From the NCBI RefSeq assembly GCF_028554725.1, contig NC_071670.1, positions 60,142,501-60,206,500 on the forward strand: DNA of 64,000 bases, written 5' to 3'. This document shows positions 1 through 9,965 of this stretch, in pieces (position 1 is the stretch's first letter; every line of letters begins with the position of its first letter). Source of the stretch: Zeugodacus cucurbitae (Eukaryota; Arthropoda; Insecta; Diptera; Tephritidae). The notes under the pieces were generated by a model that worked only from the letters and a program-made list of their open reading frames with translations, was not told the origin of the DNA and did no database searches. A program made the position numbers and the translations under genes.

Positions 1-240
1 ATACGTTTTACATACAATCTTTTTAATTGATTTTTTTTTTTTTTTTGTCTTTTGCCTAATTCATGTATAGGACTTTTTCTTGCCTGTATTTCTTCTATAT
101 ACAGGTCTTTTTATTTGTCTGAGCTCACATTCTGCTCTAAAGACCAAATTTTGTAATAGGTGCCTCTATATTCTAATAGCAGGTCTTCTTAATTGGATCT
201 CTCTTCGGCTCCGGATCTCTCTATCCGGCTCGAAGGACCA

Positions 241-430
241 AATGTTTAAAACAAGCTGATTTCAAATACCTCTTACCGCGGGTCGGGGAAAATATTTGAA
301 ACACCAAGCTTGAGTGAGAACTATTTCATTCTCAAAATGTATAAAACAATGTAGTTTCTAACAAACCTTACCGCTGGTGGGGGGCAATGATAGACTTGCA
401 TTGAGTGAGAATTTAATTCATTCTGATTTT
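241..430. repeat. Degenerate tandem duplication, about 95 bp period
   Basis: Two successive units share aatgtttaaaacaa/aatgtataaaacaa, cttaccgcgggtcgggg/cttaccgctggtgggg and ttgagtgagaa-ttcattct at 95-base offset. Just left, two related agaccaaat/aggaccaaat blocks occur (about 138-148 and 233-243). Noncoding; origin unknown. Confidence 0.55.
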
Positions 431-705
431 ATTTTGGTTTTTTACTTACTTATATACAAATTTTAGAATTATCTTAAGAACTAATTATATATGTATGTGT
501 GTATGTCTATATGTATATTTTATATGTTGCACGATAAGGGGTTATTTCAAATGCACACAAGCAATTGCCCAAATGTATTTTTATAACCAATAGGTTATCT
601 TGTGCATACATATAAATGTGTTTATTGAGTGCATGCATGTTGCATGTAGATGCATGCGTGCCTCATATAAATATATGTACGTTGTATATATAAATGTATG
701 TATTA

Positions 706-724
706 TATGTATGTATGTATGTAT
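706..724. repeat. (GTAT)n microsatellite
   Basis: Four to five TATG units. Shorter tracts of the same type are scattered throughout the window (for example 4789-4802, 35837-35846). Confidence 0.9.
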
Positions 725-769
725 GCTCGTTAAATATATTTGAACATACATATTTATGTTCAGTGGACT

Positions 770-1000
770 GTATGTGTTATTACACTCGGAGAGGTCGAAA
801 AAATCGAGTCCAAAAAAAATTTTTTTTCAAGTCGACGCCATTTTGTTATTTTTTTTTTAATGGCCCGATAACGACATTTTTACTAATGAAGAATCTTGTT
901 GTTTTAGTGTTTTAGACCTCTGCAAGGGTTGAAATCAAGTCAACCAGGACGCACCGTTTTTTTTAAGACCCCACTCCACCGGCCCGTATCTCGACGAATT
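770..1000. repeat. Fragment resembling the left part of the 5205-5440 foldback sequence
   Basis: Blocks cgaaaaaatcga and ttttcaagtcga recur in the same order at about 5234-5270, with a thymine-rich filler between. The rest of the stretch is low-complexity. Probably a degraded relative of the same repeat family. Confidence 0.35.
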
Positions 1001-1299
1001 TTGTTTTTTTTTTTTATATTATTAAAATGTCGATATAAAAGATATAAAAAAATGGATAGTAAAAATGTTTTTTTTTTTTAATTTTTTTTATCTTAGTTTA
1101 AAAGTACAGGCAAGATTTTGCCTCCTAACATAATAAGAAAAGCTGTCAATAAGAATTGGTCTAACGCAAGGATCCGCTTCCAAACTAACCTAACATAATA
1201 CGAAATGCAGGGAATCAAAATTGTTTTTAATTTAATGATTTTGAAATCTTCAGAATTTTACCAAAACCTTGGTATGTCAAATTTTGACAACTGTGCGGG

Positions 1300-1570
1300 T
1301 ATGTTTCCACTCTTTCTAGTTTATTTTTGGTGTTCGAAAGTTTTTATAAATATACAACAGTTACTCGAAGGTAGCTTGGATAAGTAATACTAAGTAGGAT
1401 TGGATCAGAAATTCGGTGAAGCATATTGGTATCTATCCGCGTATGCTCTGAATCTCTTTAGTCTATTTTTGGTATTCAATAGTTTTCATAACTATCCAGC
1501 AGTGGTTCGAAGATAGATTGGAAAGGTTTAAGTAGGATTTGATCAGCAGTTTTGTCAACCATATTGCATA
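1300..1570. repeat. Degenerate tandem duplication, about 142 bp period
   Basis: The blocks tatttttggtgttcgaaag (about 1322) and tatttttggtattcaatag (about 1464) are followed in both units by cagcagt/caacagt, a cgaag block and taagtaggattggatcag/taagtaggatttgatcag. Noncoding. Confidence 0.6.
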
Positions 1571-1730
1571 TAATGGGTTTGTTCAGTCAATAAAAACAAA
1601 AAAAAAAAAATGTTTAAGAAAAAGAAAGCAAGGGACATAGAAAGCTGCAAACTTTTCACTTTTAACATTAACTCAATTTCATATCCACATTTCACAAATT
1701 AGACCTACGATCAACAGAGTGGTCACTCAC

Positions 1731-2069
1731 AAAAAAAATTCATTTTCAGTTATATTCATTAATTCGCAACACCATTTTCACTAAATTTGTGCAACTTAGT
1801 CGCATTACTGTCACTTTAGTTGCCACAAAATCTATAGGCTCAGCGCACACTCATTGCTTTTGTGGTTTAGTAGGCGGTTTTCACGTGCGTGTACTCCATT
1901 AACCGTTAACCATTTTGAATGTCACATCCGATTCGTTTTTCACTGCGCACAAGTGTGTAATTTGCCTTTATTAGTTTGGAATGATTAGCGTTGCAACAAT
2001 GAGCAGCAAATACATTTAATTTTCTCAACGAGCGCGTAACGCATGCGCAGACTTCTAACGCGCAACTGA
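1731..2069 (-). promoter_or_regulatory. Possible minus-strand promoter and noncoding first exon of a gene left of the window
   Basis: On the minus strand TCAGTTGCG (initiator at 2069-2064) is followed by a GC-richer then A-rich leader-like tract with short ATGs, ending at a GTGAGT donor (1730-1725). No TATA box and no open coding frame. The gene it would serve would lie beyond position 1. This is a pattern-based inference only. Confidence 0.25.
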
Positions 2070-2399
2070 CCGCTTGCAAGCTTTTCCATAACGCGCAGAC
2101 GCAGTAGAAGCGCCTCGTGGTGCTTCGTTAGTGGTGGTGACTGAAGCTTATAATGGTGGTAGTTGTTAACGGTTTGCGCCTAGAAGAAACTGGAATGTAA
2201 TGACAATGTTAATGCCATTAGCTGCGGTGGCAATGGTGGTATTTAACGGCTTACTGTAAGATTGCTTGTGTATACATATATGTGAAATGTTAAAAAATGT
2301 GTTAAATAAGTGAGTTGGTGTTATTGTAATAATTACAGTTAAAGGATGTGTCTCAGTGAGAAACTCATTCATTCGTTTAGAAAACAAATTATGGAAAAG

Positions 2400-5204
2400 T
2401 TTCGTTGAGCACTACGACTCCGTAATATGGGTAATGAAGAAACTGCGAAAAATGTTTAGCCATGAAAGAGCCTCTCTTCAAATCTATCAACCGTTACGAA
2501 TTTAAACTTTTAGGTCTCCCATGTGAGAACCAGAATCTTGTAGAGATATAAGAGGCAATAATAAATCTACCTCATATACCTTACAAATACTTAATCATAT
2601 CTATATCTTAGAGAGACGTACATACTTCTCCTCTCAAAGTTCAACTAATTTGTTTGATAAATTGATCTCCTACTTCAATAACTGTACTTAAATCGTTTCG
2701 AATTTGTGAGATATTAGGAAAAAGAAACGCCTGCAAGATGTCTTTCTTGACTTTCCAAAAACTTTAAGGCTTAAAACATTTTAATTTTTATATTTTACAG
2801 AATTTATGATAACATTAACATTGCTGTAACTGTAAATATACAGAACAGCTGATCCCTCTTATCGATTAATGGTACTATTTCCTACAGGGTGTATATAAAA
2901 CAGGATTGCACTTTGCGCATGTTCTTGCAAATGACTCTTTTGCATGCTTGTAAATATATAAGTGTGTGAATTATGATCAAACGAAAGCAATTCGTCTCAA
3001 GCCATCAATTATGACTGTCATTCACAAAATTGCAAAAAAAAAAATAATATTTCTATTATTTTGTATATGTGTCAGAGTATTTAGTTGTTGCCGGTTATGT
3101 TGCCAAGTGATGCTCAGTTGAGAGAAAATTTGTAAAAAATGCAAAAAGTATTTTTTTTTTAACAAATTAGCATTAAATTGTTGACTTTCCATATGGATAG
3201 AAGTATTTACAGTTCCACTATTAACTGGCGCGTGGGAGTCGTTTAACCTACGTCTATGAAAGCAGTTTTACACCTGTGAAGGAGTAGTGGTTTATTATCA
3301 TAATCAAATAAACAATAAAAATTGCAATTAAGCAACAATTGTAGCTGTAAAAATGTGAAAAGTGTGAAATGCCAGAGGATAATAACGTCGCTATGTCTAC
3401 TTTATAGTTGCCATGATATATTTTTATCACAAGAGTATTTCTTTGGAATTAAATAAAATTTCCAAAATTCCAAATTAAATTTAATCCAAGCCTTCTTGAG
3501 TATTAGAACAAATTCAGAAGTTATTCTTGCCAAACATTTTTTTTTTTTACTTGGGCTTAGGGGAAGTTAAATAGATGTAAGACCATCTTTTACATATATC
3601 TCCATATCCAAAATATGGTTGGTTTCGATACGCCAATGGTGTTGGTGTTGCTGATGAATCGAACAAACAACTGGTATAAACTGGTATAATCAAATATTGA
3701 TATCTCTCTAGTATATGTAGAACTAGAAATTGGGGGCTTAAGAAGTTTATAAAAATCAAGCCATATAGAAGTCCAGCAAGAAGTATCAGCATATATTTAT
3801 TGGTTAAATGGTTTCGTTCATGTGCTTAATTGCTTGCTCTCTTACGCTAAAATGAACAAGCAGCAACATAGATATTATTCTTAATGCCATCACAATATTT
3901 CGACCAAATTTTCGACCAGTTTATCAGCTTAGTATTTTTAAAGGTATATCTGTCTATTTTGTCACACCGTAACACCCAACGTCTACGGGCAATTGAAAAA
4001 TTAGCATCTTTGGCCAATAAATTGTTCAAGTCTTGCAATAAACTCGCGTCATAAAAGCTCAACCATGGCCATTGCCACCCCGCAACGCATTTAAGACAAC
4101 CAGAAATTTTCAAACTCCAAAATAGTTAACCTAACCTTTCTATGCTACAGTCAGCTAAAATAAATATAAAATAAAATGTCGGTACACAAAGTGGGTCTGT
4201 CACAGCGTGCTTTTTTTGCTCACGCTTTGATCAGTGTAATCTATGAACCGGTTGCATAGGACTTTGACTTTGATGTGCAATTATCAGTTGTATATATATT
4301 CATACATATGTATGTAAGGTATATGGTTACTTAGAGACATATGGATCTCTGTATGCGCATGCGTAGTTTAACATCTCATGCATTTACGCGATGAGCGACA
4401 GATTTTATGAATGAAACTGAAAGTTTTAAGCCGGGCTTTCAAGTTGTCAAGTTGTCTTGCGTGTGTAACGCAAGTTTGTTTACGTTCGAACAGCATATGT
4501 TCATGTACATACATACAAATATCTATGTGTGAGCATGTTGGTAAGAGCCGAGAGTTTGCGAGAATGATCCTAGTTTGTGTTTTGCTATTACAGATAAACT
4601 CGTATAATGTGGAAAAAATCTGAATTACTGCTGGTGTACTTCTGTTTAAATAAAGTTAAAAAAAATCGTATGACATTTCTCTTCATTAAATGTAACGGTA
4701 TATTAAAAATGTTAAGAAATTGGTTTAAAAAGCTTGCAAAGCATCAATGTAGCTGCAACATATCTACTTAAAAATGTATCTACACATATATATGTATGTA
4801 TATTTATATATTCTCATTTCTGAAATTTTACCGCAATTCGAAAGCGAAAATTTCGCCGCAGTGTTTTTTTGGAAAAACAATTTTTTAATTAACAATAACA
4901 ACCCACTATTAAGAAAGTAGAAAATACCGACTTATATTTACCTAGTTGTCTTTAGCTTCTAACAAAAATTCATTTGCGCATGACGAATTAATTGCTGAAG
5001 ATTCCAAAACATTAATTATTAAGTACATATTCGTACATATGTATGTCAATTTTTGTGGAAATGTGTCATACATAATTATCTTTCATCAACAATCTGCATA
5101 TATACGTATACATAATTACATACATATGTATTATATATGAAAATGTAATTGTCAAAAAAAGTGATCTTGCGACTTTATTAGACAATGAAAGTTTTGAACT
5201 TCAC
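2400..5204. other. Intergenic DNA, no gene recognised
   Basis: AT-rich sequence with homopolymer runs and tatgtatgta-type microsatellites. Minus-strand frames at 3547-3792 and 3847-4113 have no domain that I recognise and no splice context. The block caactggtataa at 3668 recurs at 7979 and 8092. Confidence 0.5.
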
Positions 5205-5660
5205 CTAAGGGGTTACATGGGTTTCGTGGTTTCAAAAAATCGAAAAAAAATCCTAAATTTTCAAGTCGAACCGAATAATAGTTTTGGAGATACAGCCTTT
5301 GGAAGGTGTGCGCTCCAAGTCAGGTATTATTGTTACTCAAAACTTTAATTGCGTTTTTCTCGCAACCGCGTTTTCAAAGTCGGTTGTCAAATTTTCTCGA
5401 AAACTACTCAACCGATCTTGATGAAATTTTGCACAGGTGTTCGAGATACAATTTATTCGTGCCTGAACGACGGATTTTTTTCAATTACAACTATTTAAAA
5501 AAAAAATATCAAGCAAATTTGACCGAAATTTTTATTTTTTTTGGAAAAATGTCTGCCAAATTCCAATTTTTACTTTTTTGTCTTTTCTTCGTTTTAGCAC
5601 GAGTTTATGGTCTTACCTAGAACACTTACTTTTGTTTTTTTTTTCATTTTGGATAATCCT

Positions 5661-6364
5661 GTCAGGAGTTAAGGGAGGGGTCTGGGTTTCAGCGCAAAAA
5701 AAAAACACTTTTTTTCTGATTTTTTATCTCAAATATCGATTAAGCAATTTTATTCAAACCTTATTGAGCGTAGTTTTCACTATGTTCTGTAAATTTTTCA
5801 TGCAAAAATATTAAACCATTAGCTCGGGACATAGCTTCCCCTAGGACGTCTTGAAAAAAAAAAACAATTTGCGGTATTCACTGTAACTTTAATTAAATTT
5901 TAAACAAATCTTCCCCCCACCGTTCTCTGATTATTATTTTTTTTATTTAAAAATTTTTGGCGGCCATCTAAAGTGTGAACCTTTATTTTCGACTAAAATT
6001 TCCGCCATTTTCAGTGTGGGAAACACCCTTAATGTTAAATAAAAAAATTTTACTAAACGTAGGGGGGAGGTATTTTATGTGAAGAAAATGTATACCAAGT
6101 TCGAAATGAATCGGTCGAGTAGTTTTCAAATGGCAGTGAACACGGACTTCAAAAAAGTAGTTTTGAGAAAAACGCGTTTAAAGCCGTAGCTGCTAGAGTT
6201 AGAGCGTTAAAGGCCCCGAGACTAATTAAACAATAACTTCATGAATATTGCTTAGATCGGATTAAAATTTTGAGGACATATTCTTGAAATGTTAAACAAT
6301 AAGATAAAACAAAAAATATGAATTTTCGGAAGTGAAAACCCAGACCCCTCCCTTAAGCTGACAA
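5661..6364. mobile_element. TIR element with about 30-bp inverted ends
   Basis: Left end 5661-5692 (core aagggaggggtctgggt) and right end 6331-6364 (cagacccctccctt) are near-perfect inverted repeats. Both start with gtcag at the outside. The interior is AT-rich with no transposase. Flanking and internal sequence (5325-5440 against 6095-6190: cgtttttctc and ctcraccgat blocks) forms a second, overlapping imperfect inverted repeat, so it may be part of a larger foldback structure starting near 5205. Confidence 0.6.
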
Positions 6365-6659
6365 CGCGGACGCACTTTTTTCCGAGGGGTCACCGGTCAA
6401 TGGAGGAGTTTTAATTTTTTTTTTTTGAAAATTCCACATTTAACATTACAATATATATAACAATCACCACTACTGCATTTTGTATTATATGTATATATCA
6501 TCTAAAAATGGTCGAAATTAAACTATGACTTTACAAGTTGCTGTATAACGAGTATGACGACCTTACTAACTAAAAATATCGGTCAATCCATAAACTATAT
6601 TAATGCAATTACATAATTTTCCTTTGCTATAGCCTATATTCTTAGTGAGGTTACTTAAC

Positions 6660-7360
6660 CTTAGACGATCCTTCAAAATGTAAATAATTTGTCCTCGTGT
6701 GACCCCTCAATACGTAATGTGACTCTTCTTGTAAATATATCCAACCTCTCGAAAATGTAAACAAACTTGACATCATGTGATCGCTCAAACAAAACTGAGA
6801 TCACGAAATGGTAGCAAATCAAACATCACGCGCAGTCATCTAAAATGTGAATAAATCCCACATCATGTGATACCTCGAAAATCAGCAATCCTGACCCCTC
6901 AAAATGTAAAAAAACGGACTTCAAGTGAACCCTCAAAATGTTATCAAACCTGACGTCACGTGTCCTCAAAATGTAAACAAATATGCCCAAGGTCATTGAC
7001 TTTTGCGAAATGTAAACAAAGGGTTAATGATCTTTGGTATGTTTGTTAACCTTTTTGCGAATCACGTGATGTCAGGTTTGACTTTTTAAATTAGATTTAA
7101 ATTTTTCAGAAGTAAATATCTGTGATATCACGTGATGTCTGGTTGTTAATATTTTGGTGGTCACGTGATGTCAAATTTATTTACTTCTATGGCATCACGT
7201 GATGTCTGGTTGTTAACGTTTGTGCAATCACGTGATGTAAATTTTGTTCACATTTAGAGAGATCACATGAAAGGTTTATTTATACTTCGTGTGATCCCGT
7301 GATGTCTGGTTGTTTATATTATATGTTGGAGGTCACTTGATGTCAGGTTTGTTTTCCTTA
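6660..7360. repeat. Head-to-head minisatellite with CACGTG-containing units
   Basis: Left of about 7020, units read like aaatgtaaacaaacytgac plus atcacgtgat variants plus ccctcaaaatg. Right of it, the same unit appears reversed: atcacgtgatgtcaggtttg and tttgttaac. The eight-base palindrome TCACGTGA is perfect at 7062-7069, 7128-7135, 7161-7168, 7195-7202 and 7228-7235, and one-off at about 7262, 7294 and 7332. The left arm is more diverged (catcatgtgat at about 6771 and 6861, gacgtcacgtg at about 6952). Period is 30-67 bases, irregular. Confidence 0.8.
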
Positions 7361-7399
7361 TGGGGTTAAAATTGTGTGAAGCAGAAGTGGCATATTTCA

Positions 7400-8340
7400 A
7401 ATTACCGGTTAGAGATATTTCGTCTAGTGACGAACATTTTCCTTGATATTTAAAGCTCTTATTATAATTTTTTCTCAAATCTGGATGTATTTACATTGCA
7501 AACTAGTTTACATTTTTCAATTATGTTAAATTCGGGCTCACGGACTCTGAATTCACGGACGTTAACAATTTTAACGCAGCTCATTAAAATAAAACCCCTA
7601 CACTATTCCTTCCGATTAAAAAAAATACATATTTCACAATACATTCTAAACTCACAAATCTACACGTGTAGTAAATATATAGTATATTCATTGTTAACAA
7701 AATGCAAAACTGCGCTACAATTGCACATACAAATGTGTACACTTGGAAATATATGTAATTTTGAATGTATAACTGTGTACTTTATCTACTAGTATAGACG
7801 TTTACCTGTAAGTTGAATTGATTAATAAACTGTTGTTGAAGTAAATATTTGAAGACATTTGTAGACCGAGAAGAAAACCCAGTTGGAAATGTTTGTCATA
7901 TATTAGGTGCAAACGGAAATTGCTCTCATTGGCTGTACTTTTAGTCGTCTTTAATTGGGCTAATTATGGTCGAATCAACAACTGGTATAAGTCGTATAGA
8001 TTAAATAGAAGAATAGACTGACGTAGAGAAAAATAATATGTAGAAGGTTCAAATTATTGTCATGGGGTAGGAGAGTGACATATAGAACAAACAACTGGTA
8101 TAAATCAAATATACTGGTCTAATCGAATAGAGGTTGAATACTTTTGTACTTTTTTACTGGTTTAATGAGAGGGACAGAGCGAACAGAGAAGCAGTGAATC
8201 GAAGATATTTTTTTTAAATATAACTTGTTGACGAGAAAATCATTTTTGAAAATCTTCACTTAGAATTTACATTTTGTTAAACTATTTAAATTTTGGAGTA
8301 TACAAATAATTAAAACTAAGTAAATAATCCGGTGAGTGAA
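7400..8340. other. Noncoding DNA between the CACGTG array and the transporter A leader
   Basis: AT-rich, with two copies of caactggtataa (7979-7990 and 8092-8103) shared with 3668-3679. No coding frame is supported; the 98-codon frame at 7496-7792 has no domain. Confidence 0.5.
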
Positions 8341-8360
8341 CTAACAACCAAATAACTCAA

Positions 8361-9166
8361 TCAGTTCAACCAACAACGATTTGTGGTCGTCGCTGGTTAA
8401 CGCTGCCAGCTTTCGTGGTTCTCTCAGCACAGCTGATTGCTGCAGCAACGTCGGCACAGCGGACGCTGACATTTGCGATTGTGGCTTGATCATGGCACTG
8501 GCAGTGGAAGTGGCGGTGCTGGCGCTTGCTAACTCACGGCTAGCAGCTAGAAAGTGGCCTTAGCATGGCGAACGGCTTCACTGCGACTGCGAAGTCAACG
8601 CCACCGTCGGCGTCAGCACTTGTAAATGTGCTGTTTTACGCTCTGCGTGTAGAATTGCCGAGGGAAACAACCTGCAATTGCTGGCAGCCAAAGTAAATGT
8701 ATCTTTTAGTCTTCAAGATATCGTAGCGCGATAAAGACGCATAGAAAGCATATCGGAAGAAAAATATATAATTTATTGTAATACATAAGTGTGGAATGAC
8801 GATAAATGTTTTCTGAAAGCAAATAAATTATAAAAACCATATGATTTTATTTGTTTAAATCAGAAAGATTTTTCTCTACTTGCTGTAACGTGCTGGTGAA
8901 ATTATTTGCGAATTTTAAAATTTTTTATTGTTGTTGTTGTCGGTTAAAAAAACAGTTGTGAGCATAATTATTGAAAAGAAAATCAAATAAAATAAATGCG
9001 AAACAGCGAGCAAAACAAAATAGCGGAATTAAACAAGTGTCAGTTAAAATATTATGCATCGCAAATAAATAAAAAACATAAAACAATACAGAAAACTGGT
9101 TTGTGGAAATATACTAAATTTATTTAAGCATATAAAGGGAGATAAAACTACGTGTATAGCAGGAAA
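8361..9166 (+). promoter_or_regulatory. Putative promoter/initiator and 5' leader of transporter A
   Basis: TCAGTT at 8361-8366 matches the dipteran initiator. It is followed by about 800 bases that are GC-richer than the surroundings at first (8380-8690) and then an A-rich leader typical of fly 5' UTRs, ending at the candidate ATG at 9167. No convincing TATA box at -30 and no well-placed downstream promoter element were seen. The leader contains a 43-codon upstream ORF (8565-8696). The link to gene A rests on the splice model only. Confidence 0.35.
8565..8696 (+). other. Upstream ORF of 43 codons in the putative leader of transporter A
   Basis: ATG at 8565 (context AGCATGG, G at +4) opens MANGFTATAKSTPPSASALV and continues 43 codons to TAA at 8694-8696. 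It lies in the GC-richer half of the putative leader and does not overlap the candidate main start at 9167. It has no recognised domain. It could be a translational-control uORF or chance. Confidence 0.3.
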
Positions 9167-9184
9167 ATGATCGTCGAAAGTGAG
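9167..9184 (+). CDS. Candidate remote first coding exon of transporter A
   Basis: An ATG in good insect context (GGAAAATGA) opens six codons, MIVESE, and reaches a GT donor (GAG|GTGTGTGAG) in phase 0. The acceptor at 22875-22876 opens in phase 0 with NQTYTEVP and then runs into the methionine used as the conservative start. Joining them keeps the transporter frame and adds 14 residues (6 from this exon, 8 before the conservative Met). The A-rich, stop-rich sequence before the ATG reads like a fly 5' leader. The implied intron is 13.7 kb. The donor is not a strong consensus and no other evidence ties the two exons together, so this is inference. Confidence 0.4.
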
Positions 9185-9679
9185 GTGTGTGAGTTTATAT
9201 AATTGCATATCGAGAGATGTAAATTTTTATTTAATAAGATGTTTATGGGTTTTCTGTTAGTAAACATTGGTAAAATAGCTTAAGTCGATTTACGTGATTT
9301 TGATTTTTAGTGGAAATTTTGGTATTTTTCTGTCTAAATTTTATAAAAATTTTTAGTTTTGGATTTTGAAGTATTTTTAAAGCAAAATAAAATAAAGCGA
9401 GACTCGATTTTTTTTAGAATAATTAAATTTTTTCATTATTCAATTAAATCGGCGCAGGCTATTTTTGCATATTTTGTATTTTTTTTAATTCATTTTTATA
9501 ATTTATTTTTTTTTTTTAATTTTCTAGTATTAAATATTCTTTATTATAAATAATTTAATAATTAATTTTATAATTTCATTCAATATTTGTAAAGACATTC
9601 TCATAGTTAACAGCTAAAGATTATTGATTGCTTATTTTTCAAATTAATACACCTTGACAATATGTATATTTTTAAAGTA

Positions 9680-9965
9680 GAACCATGTGGTCTGCATTAT
9701 TTTCTCTTTTTTTAAGAAATCGTTTTTTTATATTTATAATAATATTTTTATGATATAAGAAAGCTGCTTAACTATTATACTTAAAAGCTTGCAAAATAAT
9801 TTAATGAATTAATTTAATTAAAATTTAATTTAGTTAATTTAATTTAGTTTATAGAACCATGTGGTCTGAATTATTTTTTCTTTTTTTTTAAGAAATCGTT
9901 TTTTTATTTATAATAATATGTTTATGTTTTCTTAACTACTGAAGAGCTTGCAAAATTATTTTATT
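9680..9965. repeat. Direct tandem duplication, 174 bp offset
   Basis: The block aaccatgtggtctg occurs at 9681 and 9855. In both units it is followed by a thymine-rich tract, taagaaatcgttttttta, tttataataatat and then gcttgcaaaat. It lies just inside the putative long intron of transporter A, in very AT-rich DNA. Confidence 0.8.

Noticed and set aside
3847..4113. 88-codon minus-strand frame with a Trp-rich start
   Set aside because: The composition is less repetitive than its neighbours, but no family was recognised and there is no promoter or splice context.
5306..5814. Overlapping plus-strand frames of 104 and 78 codons
   Set aside because: They lie within the foldback/TIR repeat and have Phe/Leu-rich low-complexity content from T runs.
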